Shown in pieces: positions 22,079 to 32,865 of a stretch of DNA of 64,000 nucleotides. The notes beneath the pieces were generated by a model that did no database searches, was not told the DNA's origin, and saw nothing but the letters and a program-made list of their open reading frames with translations. Made by a program: the position numbers and the translations under genes. The DNA is taken from contig JAZBRS010000026.1 of the NCBI GenBank assembly GCA_037176725.1, forward strand, positions 151,539,501-151,603,500, read 5' to 3'. Within the stretch, counting starts at the first letter, position 1. Each line of letters starts with the position of its first letter. The stretch comes from Posidonia oceanica. Taxonomy: Eukaryota; Streptophyta; Magnoliopsida; Alismatales; Posidoniaceae.

Positions 22079-23059
22079 ATTCTTTTCTGTGCATCTTTTT
22101 AATACTCAAGATGATGGAGGCATACAGAAAATGTGGACCCAAAAATAGAAAAGTCATCCATTAAGATTTGTAAAAATCTTTCCACCATGTCAGAGAAGAT
22201 GCTCACCATGCATCTTTGGAAAGTGGCTGGAGCATTGCATAGCCCAAAGGGCATGCGACGATAGGCAAAGGTTCCAAAAGGGCAGGTGAAGGTGGTCTTC
22301 TCTTGATCCTCAGGAGCAATAGGAATTTGGTTATAACTGGAATATCCATCAAGAAAACAATAATACTCATGTCCGGCTAACCGTTCAAACATCTGATCAA
22401 TGAATGGCAAAGGAAAATGGTCTTTCCTGGTTACCGCATTTAGCTTCCTATAGTCTATACATACTCGCCATCCTATTTAGATGCGAGTCGGGACAAGCTC
22501 ATTGTTATCATTCTGAATTACAGTAATTCTAGTTCAGAACTACTTGAACTGGACTTACCCATGAGCTATCTGAGATGGGATAAATGATCCCATTATCAAA
22601 ACATTTCAGTATGTCTTTTCTTACCACTTCTTTCATTATAGGGTTCAACTGCCTTTGTGGATCTCTGGTTAGGTGGGCTTCCTCTATCAAGTGAATTCAA
22701 TGTTGCACAATTGTTAGACTAATCTCCTTGATATCAGCCATGATCCATCCTATGGCTTCCTTATTCTCACTAAGGACGGTTAACAAAACCTCTTATCGAT
22801 TCTGAGTCAAGTCGACTGCGATGATTACAGGAAGGGTTTGATCTTTTCCTAAATAAGCATACTTGAGATGTTCAGGCAAAGGTTTAAGCTCTAGTGTAGG
22901 TGGTTCCTCAATGGATGGCTTAGGGCTTGGTCTGGGCTCAAATATGATAGGCTTTGGAGGAGGGTTATACTAATTGTTGGACTTATGGATCCTACATTGG
23001 GTTAACTCATTGGCTTCTTCAACAAACATTAATTCATCTTTGAAAGTCTCCTCAAAACT
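22079..23059 (-). pseudogene. A: Athila reverse transcriptase, decayed
   Basis: The frame 22,099-22,410 carries the RT palm: PFIDQMFERLAGHEYYCFLDGYS, NQIPIAPEDQEKTTFTCPFGTF, RMPFGLCNAPATFQRCM and the catalytic box LMDDFSIFG, with both Asp present. Upstream to about 23,059 is the RT N-terminal and linker region, broken by several stops. The substrate loop and PFGLCNAPATFQRCM phrase are typical of Athila. Frameshifts make it nonfunctional. Confidence 0.9.
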
Positions 23060-23680
23060 TTAGTCAAAGTAGCCTAGATCAAATTCAATTTCATTCTCTA
23101 TTAGGTCTTCTTCTTCTGAGAAATCTTTAATCATGTTAACCTCAAATGTCTCATCTGGTTCATTGATTAACTGTTTATCCAAATTAAAAATGTTAAGTGT
23201 GACTGTTAAATCTCCATAATTTAATCTCATTGAACCATTTCGACAGTTGATTAAAGTATTGGTTGTGGCTAGGAAGGGTCGACCTAGGATAACTGGAATT
23301 TGGCCTTTAAGGTTGATCAAGGATTGGGTTTCTAAGATCACAAAATCTACAGGATATACAAAGTCACCAACCTTGATCAGAACATTTTCAACAATTCCTC
23401 TAAACATCTTAATTGATTTATCAGCCAACTGTAATGTTACCCTAATTGGTTTCAATTCACCTAGCCCTAATTGCTCATACACCGAGTACGGCAATAGATT
23501 GACACTAGCTCCTAGATTTAACAAAGTCTTATTAATTTTAGTGTTACCTATTGTACACGAGATTGTGGGACTTCCAAGGTCCTTATATTTCATAGGTAAT
23601 TGATTTGTCAGAATAGAGCTGACATTGGCTGCTAGAAAATCTTTCTTAGATAAATTAGTGGTTCTCTTTCGAGTGCACAA
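23060..23680 (-). pseudogene. A: Athila protease domain
   Basis: A 206-residue frame contains SSILTNQLPMKYKDLGSPTI, the active-site segment LLNLGASVNLLPYSVY (Asn where the B copy has DLGAS), LADKSI, PVDFVILE and the C-terminal signature ILGRPFLATTNTLINCRNG. Order and motifs match the B copy at 27,491-28,480, but the active-site Asp is Asn. Product of an Athila gag-pol; inactive here. Confidence 0.9.
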
Positions 23681-24553
23681 GTTCTTAAGGTATTTGGCAT
23701 ATGTAGGGACCTATTAGATTGCATCTAAAAGAGGAATATTTACCTTAACTTGCCTAAACACCTCTAATATCTTTTCCATTTATGCAGATCTCTTTTTGTT
23801 TTTGAGCTTATTAGGAAATGGAACAATGGGTTTCTGTATGGGCTCAACAAATGACTCATTAGAGGGCCCAGTATATTTATTGGGTCCTTCAGAATTCTCA
23901 GGCTCCTCAGACTGGCCTGAGTGGGATTGGAATGGTATAGTCGAGTCAGAAGGTGAGTCCTTCTGAATCCTAACAGCATGATCAGGCATGACAACATGGT
24001 TGTCTAGCTGTTTTCCAGATCTTAATGCAATAACTGCATTAATCTGGTTGACCTGATCATCTTGAATCACATGAATTTGCCCTTAATTTAGATTTTGGGC
24101 TTGTCCTCTAGGACTTGGTACAGGTTAACTGGGGAAGGTTCCTTTCTCTCTCCCTCCTACCCATGTGGCTAGCTGACTCAATTGCATCTTGATTCGAGAT
24201 ATGGCTTGCGTATTTGCAGCTATGCTAGTGTTCGTTTGAGAGTTGGCATTGAGAAGGGTCTTTACGCCTTTCTCCAGGGTGCTCATTCTCCTCTCATTGT
24301 CATTAAATCTTGAAGGTGGGTTGGGTTGTGATCCTGCATTAAAGTTCTGCTGGACGTGTTGATTGGGCCTAAAATGATTTGAGTGTTGTTGTTGGCCTTG
24401 GGAGAAAGCAAAATTGTTGCTTCCGTGATGAGGTTGCTAGTTCCAAGAAAAATTAGGATGATTCCCCCATCCTAGATTGTAGGTTGGGGCATATGGATCA
24501 TTTCGGGGCCTAACAAAGGTTGCATTTAATTGTTCAGGTCCAAAATTAGGTTG
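23681..24553 (-). pseudogene. A: gag C-terminal / gag-protease linker
   Basis: The minus frame 23,780-24,070 (NAVIALRSGKQLDNHVV, KPIVPFPNKLKNKK) matches the B linker (NAIIPLRSGKQVDNHVV, KPIVPFPNRLKNKK). Between 24,071 and 24,553 are remnants of the post-knuckle gag segment, with stops. At 24,553 the frame is cut by B and resumes at 32,214. Confidence 0.85.
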
Positions 24554-24558
24554 ACTCA

Positions 24559-25837
24559 TGATGTGAATTTTAATTAACCGCAAGTGCACGGTGTACTATG
24601 TAGTACGTATGCAAAATACAGGTCGATCCCACAGAGAATAGAGTTTTAAAACAAAGAGATTAATTATCAGTTATTGAAAGGGGGGTTGAGATTGATGATG
24701 ATTAAGAACTACAAATAGAATATGTAATCAAATTAATTAAAACAAACCTAAGACTTTGAATCCATTTATGTAAAATCCAATATGCAAGATTAAATCCACT
24801 CTTGTCTCTCTTCATGATCTAAATAGTTTACTCAATGATTCTTATCCTAACAAGCATAATCTATATGCAAAGCACCATAGATTATCAAGTCCTAAGATAA
24901 AATCATACAAAATAAACTAAATCAAATGATATATAATAGATCTGCGATTATATACACAACCCCCAAGTTATTCTTCCCCAAGCATAGATTAAAAAGATAT
25001 TATCAATATTAATCTATCAAAGTTTATCAAATAATGAATGATCCATGTCATATACATCCAGTCTACATAATCATAGCATTTAAGCATGAGAAGACAAAGA
25101 GAAACTTAATCATAACATATGAACATACATAAACTTCATCTAAGCCCTAGATCTAAAAACTTAGCCACACATGATTATGGAAAACATCAAAATAAAAGAG
25201 AGGGAAGGAGAAAAGCAAGACATAATTAATATAAAGGAAATGAACTTGTATTAATAAAATACCTTGTTTACAGAAAATAAGCTTGAAGAGCTCTACAACA
25301 ATGGAGGAAGAAAGCTTAAGTCTAATGTGGAAGACTAAGAGATGCCTAGGGTTTACACAACGGGTCCCTTTTATAGGCTTACAAGGCTTTGGCTATTACG
25401 GAGACAAATCCAGATACAAATCAGGAAACTCCATTTCAATTACAAAATATTTCCAAGTGATATATGTGACGGTCGAAGATTGAGTCAACAAGATCTTCTT
25501 CGGCCGCCTGGGAGGCGCCAATTGTGCATTTGGGCGCCTGGGAGGTGCCAGTCTGGCCCGAGATTAGCTCCAACTTGGTTAATTCTGTTTCCTTATCTTC
25601 CTCCCTGTGTTCACACACATGGAAAAAGCGTATTTGATTTCTTCCACGGATTTACATTTCTTTTTCCTTGGATTTGCATTTCTTTTTGTCTTTTATCTTT
25701 TTTTTTCATTCTTTTTCTCTTTTCTCTTCAAGTCCAAAGTTCCTACACAAATTGCACAAAATACCTCAAGTAATTTTATTTATGAACAAAAGAGATAAAT
25801 ATAGGGCATAAAACATGTAAGAATAATGTGCTAATCA
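24559..25837 (-). mobile_element. B: 3' LTR
   Basis: In + coordinates it runs from TGATGTGAATTTTAATTAAC to GTGCTAATCA. The minus-strand tract GGTATGGGGGTATT precedes it at 25,838-25,853. Palindromic words (GCCTGGGAGGCGCC) lie at 25,500-25,560. Confidence 0.93.
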
Positions 25838-27308
25838 AATACCCCCATACCTATCTTTTGCTAGTCCTCGAGCAAAACTGACTCAAGCAAAAGAAAGAAA
25901 GAAAAAATAAATAAAATCCTAACTCACTTTCGCAGGAATCGCGATTGCACTTAGCACGTGCAACAAGTCTTTAAACCCTTAGGTTGTCCTAGTAGACGAG
26001 TGATGTCTCGTGAGGGTTTGCAGCGGATCTACCCACAAAATCCCAGAAGAAATGGAAAAAAAATAAAGAAAGATAAAAAGATTATTTACACTATCACTAT
26101 CCACAATATTTTAACATGTTAGGAAGCTTTTAAAATACTTTGAGTCTTTACTCTCCAGCTCTACCTCAAGTCAAGATCTCTCTCTCCTCCTCATGTCATG
26201 GAGACTCTTTCCTATCTTTCACATCATCCTTCTTAAAATTTGACTCACATGTACCTTGTGTTTGTGAAAATAGTCCTTAACAATAATTTTTAAATCCAAC
26301 CTGAACACCTTTTCATCTCATTTGAATAATTTAGAGAACTTTATTCTTGCTTTCTTAGGCTTTTTCTTGGCTACCTATTTATCAAACTTTAGGTCGGTGA
26401 TTCCCTAACCAGATGGCTTTAGGACTCCAGGTGTTGAGACACCTCTAAGGACTTAATCACTCAAGTAACCAAGGCCACAAAGACAAGATTTTTCTTTTCC
26501 ATGCTTTTGTCCTCCAAACACATTTTTACGTGAATATCCAATACTTCCTGAGGCACAGTTACCCAGTTACTTAATAATTGTTAGACTTTCAACAATCTCT
26601 TTTTTTCTCTTTTTCTCTTTTGATGCTCTGGTGTTTCAGGTCTTCCTTTATTCTCCATAGTCACGGACTAAAGTGTAAGTGCAAGATAAGGTACACATGT
26701 GCTTAAGAATAATCCAGATGATGCTATTTTTTAGATTTTTTCTCCACTCTAGGGTTGGAGAGATTCCATTCTATCAGTTTTACCTTTGAACTCCAACTCA
26801 AAGTTACTTATTCACCCCTAGCTAGCCAAATTATTATGGATAATTCCTAATTTGTTTTTGTTTTTATTTTTATATATATATTTTTTTTCTTTATGTTTGG
26901 AGAAAAGATATACAAAAGATTCTAACTAAAGAAAATGAAAAGAAAACTTTTGTACATACAACTCTAACTCTAAGAAAACTTCTTTTTTTTTTTTAAATGA
27001 AATGTCACACAAAAAACTCTAACTAAAGAAAATGAAAAAGACGCAAAGAAGACTCCCCCCCATACCTAAACCATGCATTGTCCTTAATGTATGCAACAAC
27101 TGATATGATCAATGAAAAACAATTAAAATTAGAATAATGATACCTGATTTGGGATGGAGTACTTCTACTGCTAAGAAAAGAAAAGTTAGGTACAATTTAT
27201 ACATATTTACATGATATGACTACTACTTACCCAAAATCCTGAGGATCATGATGAATCATGCCCTCACTTTCCTTTTTAATTTCCATAGCTACATGGGGGT
27301 AGTTCACT
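25838..27308 (-). mobile_element. B: 3' noncoding region
   Basis: No coding motif. The part next to the LTR (25,838-26,030) is homologous to 40,756-40,938 (shared TTTTGCTAGTCC, ATCGCGATTGCACTTAG, GTGTCTCGTGAG). The rest is AT-rich with T-runs near 26,870 and 26,985. Confidence 0.75.
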
Positions 27309-27490
27309 TTGACCAAAGATGTGGTCTTTTCCCGATCCTCAGGAGTTATGGAAATCATTGATTCATCCTCAAATGTTCTTTTAGATTCTTGGTCAAAATA
27401 TTCAGGGTCAAGTCCGATTTCCTCCTCTATTAAATCATCTTTCTCTGAACAATCCTCAATTAAGTTAACTTCAAATATTTCATTTGATTC
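27309..27490 (-). pseudogene. B: pol deletion junction (RT scrap joined to post-protease linker)
   Basis: Positions 27,318-27,350 (GGTCTTTTCCCGATCCTCAG) match part of the A RT (22,292-22,325). Positions 27,370-27,490 match the A region right after protease (23,040-23,160). The RT segment that lies between these in A is missing, so one deletion removed it. Confidence 0.75.
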
Positions 27491-28480
27491 CTACCCTGAT
27501 TTGTCGTCCAAATTGAAAATATTCATTGAAATGGTCAAATCTCCATAATTTAACCTCATGGAACCATTCCGACAATTAATTAAGGCATTGGCAGTAGCAA
27601 GAAATGGTCGGCCAAGGATAACAGGACTTTGGCCTTTTAGGTTTGTCAAGGGTTGAGTTTCCAGGATCACAAAGTCTATAGGATAGACAAAGTCTTTGAC
27701 CATGACTAAAACATCTTCAACCATCCCCATTGGTGTCCTGAAAGATCTATCAGCTAACTGTATGATCACTTCAGTTTTCTTCATTTCTCCTAGCCCTAGT
27801 TGCTGATATATTGAATAAGGTAACACATTAATGCTAGCCCCTAGATCTAGAAAGGCCCTATCAAACTTGGTTTTGCCTATGACACATGATATTGTGGGAC
27901 TTCCTGGATCTTTGTATTTCGTAGGCAATTGGTTTGTCAGAATGGAGCTAACATTGGCTGCTAGGAAAGCTTCTTTGGGTACCTTGGTTGGTCTCTTTCT
28001 AGTGCACAAGTCCTTGAGATATTTGGCATATGTAGGGACTCGTTGGATTGCATCTAGAAAGGGGATGTTTACCTTGACTTGCCTAAACACCTCTAATATC
28101 TTTTCCATTTGTGCAAATTCCTTTTTATTTTTGAGCCTATTAGGAAATGGAACAATGGGTTTCTGCATGGGCTTCACAGATGACTCATTAGAGGGCCCAA
28201 CATGTTTGTTGGGTTCTTCAGAATTCTCAGGCCCCTCAGACTGGCTTGAGTGGAATTGGACTGGTGTAATCAAGTCAGAATGTGAGTCCTTCTGAATCCT
28301 AACAGCATGATCAAGCATGACAACATGGTTGTCTACCTGTTTTCCTGATCTTAGGGGTATGATAGCATTAACTTGGTTGATCTGGTGAATTTGGTCATCT
28401 TGGACCCAATGAATAGGTTGACTGGGCAGGGTTCTCTTTTCTCTATCTCCTACCAACGTGACTAACTGACTCAACTGCAT
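27491..28480 (-). CDS. B: Athila gag-pol fragment with intact-looking protease
   Basis: A 329-residue uninterrupted frame, the longest in the window. Residues about 1-130 are the gag-protease linker (LRSGKQVDNHVV, proline/serine-rich, KPIVPFPNRLKNKK). Residues about 150-320 are the retropepsin-like domain: SSILTNQLPTKYKDPGSPTI, active site FLDLGASINVLPYS, LADRSFRTPMG, PIDFVILET and ILGRPFLATANALI. The DLGAS triad is kept. It would process the Athila polyprotein, but without RT and integrase the element is not autonomous. The ATG used is internal to a longer original frame, so it is a fragment. Confidence 0.88.
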   Translation of the reverse strand: MQLSQLVTLVGDREKRTLPSQPIHWVQDDQIHQINQVNAIIPLRSGKQVDNHVVMLDHAVRIQKDSHSDLITPVQFHSSQSEGPENSEEPNKHVGPSNESSVKPMQKPIVPFPNRLKNKKEFAQMEKILEVFRQVKVNIPFLDAIQRVPTYAKYLKDLCTRKRPTKVPKEAFLAANVSSILTNQLPTKYKDPGSPTISCVIGKTKFDRAFLDLGASINVLPYSIYQQLGLGEMKKTEVIIQLADRSFRTPMGMVEDVLVMVKDFVYPIDFVILETQPLTNLKGQSPVILGRPFLATANALINCRNGSMRLNYGDLTISMNIFNLDDKSG

Positions 28481-29746
28481 CTCTAATCGTGCTACACTGG
28501 TGTTGGTTTGGGCATTGGCTTTTATAAGGGTCTCAATGCCTCTCTCAAGGAAGCTCAGTCTTCTTTCTGTGTCATGAAATCCTGGAGGGGGAGGATTGTG
28601 CTGTGGTCCTACATGAAGGCTCTGTTGGACTGCAGATTGATTGGGCCTAGAATGATTTGAATGCTGTGGAGGGCCTTGGGAGAAAGTAAACTAATTACCT
28701 CCTTGGTGAGGTTGTTTGTTCCACGAGAAGTTTGGATGGTTTCTTCAACCCAGATTGTATGTGGGTGCGTATGGGTCAATTCCAGGCCTTTGAAAAGTAG
28801 CATGTACTTGTTCAGGCTCGAACGTGGGTTGACCCATGATTGAGGGACATTCCTCCATTACATGACTCATCATGTGGCAATGATTACACATAAGAGAAGG
28901 ATTAGACACTTGGTGCACCTGGACTTTCTCTTTCATCTCAAGAGCTTCTAACCTACGAGTTAGGGTATTGTATTTGGCTTCAGTGGCTATATAAGACTCT
29001 ACTGAGTGAATACCACCTTTAGAGGGTGTGGGTTTATCAATTGATTGCTCATTTGTATTTTCCTACTGCATTGTTTTCTCAGTTAATTCTCCTAGGAATT
29101 CCCATGCCTCATCTTCATTTTTCTTCATAAATGCTCCCTAACACATAGATTCGAGTATGGTCCTAGTTGAAATGTTTAACCCTCATAAATTATCTGGCAC
29201 AGTCTCCAATTTTCAATACCATGGTGCGGACACTGGGCTAATAGATCCTTAAATCTATCAAAATACATCCAAAAAGACTCACCCCTTTGTTGTTTAGATC
29301 AATGAATTTCATTTCTAAATTTGATGGTCTTATGAATAGGATAATATAGTGCAAAATGTAGTGCAAAATTGGGCCCAAGAGGTGATTGAATTAGTTGATA
29401 TACTATAAAGCCATTTTTTAGCATTGTCTTTTAATGCAAAAGGAATGAATCTTAACCGGACGGCATCATCAGACAACTGTTGTAGCTTCATTATACTACA
29501 CACCTCCTCAAATTCATTTATGAACCAATAAGCATATTCAGATTCTAGACCCATGAACTTAGGCAACTGACCAATATAATTAGATTTGAGTTCAAAATTG
29601 TTGCCATTAGTATTTGGAAGTCTAATGCAAGAAGGTTGTGCAAGTCTTGCTGGGTAACACCTGGCTTCTAAGGCTAGAGGTGGATTGTGCACTTCATTAG
29701 CCATTTTAAATTCTTTGGATTTGACACGGATGAGACGATGAGTCAA
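28481..29746 (-). pseudogene. B: Athila gag with zinc knuckle, frameshifted
   Basis: The N-terminal frame 29,330-29,746 has the retrotransposon gag core: IGQLPKFMGLESEYAYWFINEFEEVC, DDAVRLRFIPFALKDNAKKWL, NSITSWAQF. The middle (28,940-29,330) is broken. The frame 28,745-28,936 has a perfect CX2CX4HX4C knuckle, CNHCHMMSHVMEEC. Gag packages the element RNA. Several frameshifts separate the parts. Confidence 0.88.
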
Positions 29747-30903
29747 ATCACGGACTCAAACGGGCATGCACTTGATGAAACTTTTTTTTTAATATTTTTT
29801 TTGGTTTTTCTTTTCTAATTTTTTTTATTTTTTATTTTTTAGCAAATTGAAAATAGAATAGAAGAAAAGATGAGATAATATGGACTAAATAGATGAGGAG
29901 ATTACAGATAGAGGAGAAAGATGTCTAATCTAATCACACAAGTCAAACAAATCTTAATTCTAATGTTGACCTAAAATGTAGACACCTCCTAACTTTAAAG
30001 TTGGCTTTCAAGATTATCAAACTCAAAAAAATCCCTAACCTAATTGGGTAGGTAAGTGGAGGAATGTGGGAGGCTCCCCGTGCTCTTGCAATGGACCTAA
30101 TTAGAGAATCACCTTCCTTTTAAGGCATAGCCTTGTAAACCACTTGCCTAGACACCAAAAAGGTAAGAAAATTTCAAATATGATTCTCTATTAAGCTTCC
30201 TTTCCTAATCGAGGTCAAAACCCTAGGGGTCGATGTCTAATCAATTTTTAAATTAAACTCAAGGTCAATGCAATATGTGGTTGGTTGTTTGTGGGCTAAG
30301 GAAGGGTGATGAAATCCCCACCTTATCTTGTGCTATAGGTTTTGCCCTTAGGTACTTTGAAATGATATGCAACAAACAATTATGCTAAAAAAAAATGTTC
30401 TTCCTACTAACTATATGCTCTAAAATGCAAAGAATCAAGTAGGAGGACATGTACCCTTCCTCCAGCAATCACCAAAATAAAATAACAGGAAATTAAAATT
30501 ACTCTAAATGCAAATTATATGATGTATGCCCTAAAAACAAGCTTCTATCTTATCATGAAATCTTTTTTAATTTGATTTTTGATTTTTAAATTAGTGAACG
30601 AGAAAAACAGAAACATAAACAATAATTAAACCCTAAATCAGGATTCTAGAAAAAACCAAGAATAACTGAAATTAAATTATCAGAGAAAATATCAAACCTG
30701 GGCGCCCAGGAGGCACCAGTAACGCAGATCGGTGCCTGGGAGGCGTCCCTGATTATTTGAAACTTCAGAAAATTAATTTCTGATTCTTCTGATCTCTAAC
30801 TAAATATCCCTGTAAGATTAGTATAATGAAACAAATATTTTTTTTATTTTATAAAAACGGGAAGAAAGAAATAATCGATAATAACTCAATGTTATAAAAA
30901 TAC
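29747..30903 (-). mobile_element. B: untranslated leader between primer site and gag
   Basis: About 1.15 kb, AT-rich, no coding motif. It is homologous to the A leader at 38,352-39,425. It contains one word pair, GGGCGCCCAGGAGGC and GGTGCCTGGGAGGCG, at 30,700-30,755. Long leaders are usual in Athila elements. Confidence 0.75.
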
Positions 30904-30924
30904 TATTCCCTGGCAACAGCGTCA
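30904..30924 (-). promoter_or_regulatory. B: primer binding site, tRNA-Asp type
   Basis: The minus strand reads TTGACGCTGTTGCCAGGGAA a few bases after the LTR end. It resembles the Athila primer site TGGCGCCGTTGCCGGGGA with three or four changes. Confidence 0.8.
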
Positions 30925-30930
30925 AAAACT

Positions 30931-32209
30931 TGATATGAATTTTAATTAACTGCAAGTGCACGGTATACTATGTAGTACGTATGCAAAATACGGGTCGATT
31001 CCATAGAGAATAGAGTTTTAAAACAAAGAGATTAATTATCAGTTATTGAAAGGGGGGTCGAGATTGATGATGATTAAGAACTACAAATAGAAGATGTAAT
31101 CAAATTAATTAAAACAAACCTAGGACTTTGAATCCATTTATGTAAAATCCAATATGCAAGATAAAATCCACTCTTGTCTCTCTTCATGATCTAAATAGTT
31201 TACTCAATGATTCTTATTCTAACAAGCATAATCTATATGCAAAGCACCATAAATTATCAAGTCCTAAGATAAAATCATACAAAATAAACTAAATCAAATG
31301 ATATATGATAGATCTGCGATTATATACACAACCCCCAAGTTATTCTTCCCTAAACATAGATTAAAAAGATATTATCAATATTAATCTATCAAAGTTTATC
31401 GAATAATGAATGATCCATGTCATATACATCCAGTCTACATAATCATAGCATTTAAGCATGAGAAGACAAAGAGAAACTTAATCACAACATATGAACATAC
31501 ATAAACTTCATCTAAGCTCTAGATCTAAAAACTTAGCCACATATGATTATGGAAAACATCAAAATAAAAGAGAGGGAAGGAGAAAAGCAAGACATAAGTA
31601 ATATAAAGGAAATGATCTTGTATTAATAAAATACCTTGATTACAAAAAATAAGCTTGAAGAGCTCTACAACAATGGAGGAAGAAAGCTTAAGTCTAATGT
31701 GGAAGATTAAGAGTTGCCTAGGACTTACACAACGGGTCCCTTTTATAGGCTTACAAGGCTTTGGCTATCACGGAGACAAATCCGGATACAAATCAGGAAA
31801 CTCCATTTCAATTACAAGATATTTCCAAGTGATATATGTGACGACCGAATACTGAGTCAACAAGATCTTCTCCGGGCGCCTGGGAGGCGCCAATTGTGCA
31901 TTTGGGCGCCTGGGAGGCGCCAATTTGGCCCGAGATTAGCTCCAACTTGGTTAATTCTGTTTTCTTATCTTCCTCCTTATGTTCACACACATGGAAAAAC
32001 TGTATTTGATATCTTCCACGGATTTGCATTTATTTTTCCTTGGATTTGCATTTCTTTTTGTCTTTTATCATTTTTCTTCCTTCTTTTTCTCTTTTCTCTT
32101 CAGGTCCAAAGTTCCTGCATAAATTGTACAAAATACCTCGAGTAGTATTATTTATGAACAAAAGAGATAAATATAGGACATAAAACATGTAAGAATAATG
32201 TACTAATCA
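30931..32209 (-). mobile_element. B: 5' LTR
   Basis: 1,279 bp, same length as the 3' LTR. It runs from TGATATGAATTTTAATTAAC to GTACTAATCA. Two near-perfect copies of the word GGGCGCCTGGGAGGCGCC lie at 31,873-31,925. Confidence 0.93.
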
Positions 32210-32706
32210 AGCCACGATTGAAGGACACTCTTCCATCACATGACCCACCATGTGACAACCTTTACACCAAGGAATTTGATCGAATACTTGGTTTACCTAG
32301 GCTTTCTCCTTCATCTCTAGAGCTTCTAACCTACGAGCTAGTGTATTGTATTGGACTTCAATGGCTATAGAAGACTCCATTAAGTGAATACCGCCTTTAG
32401 AGAGTGTGGGTTTATCAATTAATTGATCATTTGTATTCTCCTGCTGCATTATTTTCTCAGCTAATTCTCCTAGGAATTCCCATGCCTCATCCTCTCTTTT
32501 TTTCATGAATGCTCCCTGACACATAGACTCAAGCATGATCCTAGTTGAAATATCTAAACCCTCATAAATTATTTGGTATAGTCTCCACTTTTCTATACCA
32601 TGGTACAGACACTGGGCTAACAGATCCTTAAATCTACCAAAATACTTCCAGAAAGACTCACCAATTTGTTGTTTAGATGAAATAATTTCATTTCTAAATT
32701 TGATGG
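32210..32706 (-). pseudogene. A: gag middle part with zinc knuckle
   Basis: The minus strand gives the CX2CX4HX4C knuckle CKGCHMVGHVMEEC (32,240-32,285), then a frame with RNEIISSKQQIGESFWKYFGRFKDLLAQC and SIAIEVQYNTLARRLEALEMKEK. This is homologous to B gag. It is cut on the left by B and on the right (32,707) by solo LTR C. The apparent start of the open frame at 32,836 lies inside C and is an artefact. Confidence 0.88.
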
Positions 32707-32865
32707 TGTAACCGTCCCGGCGACGCGATGTGCGCTGCCAAAGCTCATGCGCATCGACCGATGAGAGGTCACGGCCAATGGTGAATCCGAAGAAGGACAC
32801 TCGACTCGAAAACACCGAAAACGGCGAAGAACGCAAAGGAAAATAAAAGAAAAGACATGGAGTCG

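Larger units (their letters stand above)
24559..32209 (-). mobile_element. B: complete Athila-type element with pol deletion, 7,651 bp
   Basis: Two LTRs of exactly 1,279 bp (24,559-25,837 and 30,931-32,209), primer site, leader, gag, protease, noncoding 3' region and polypurine tract, all on the minus strand. Flanks are ACTCA (24,554-24,558) and AGCCA (32,210-32,214), a degenerate 5-bp duplication. The gag of A reads across once B is removed, by comparison with B's own gag (GTTGACCCATGATTG at 28,830-28,845). RT, RNase H and integrase are essentially absent: it is a deletion derivative. By eye the LTRs differ at about 10 of the first 270 positions. Confidence 0.93.

Noticed and set aside
32297..32836. 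179-codon frame read as one protein
   Set aside because: It crosses the junction of A gag with solo LTR C at 32,707; residues upstream of that point are LTR, not gag.
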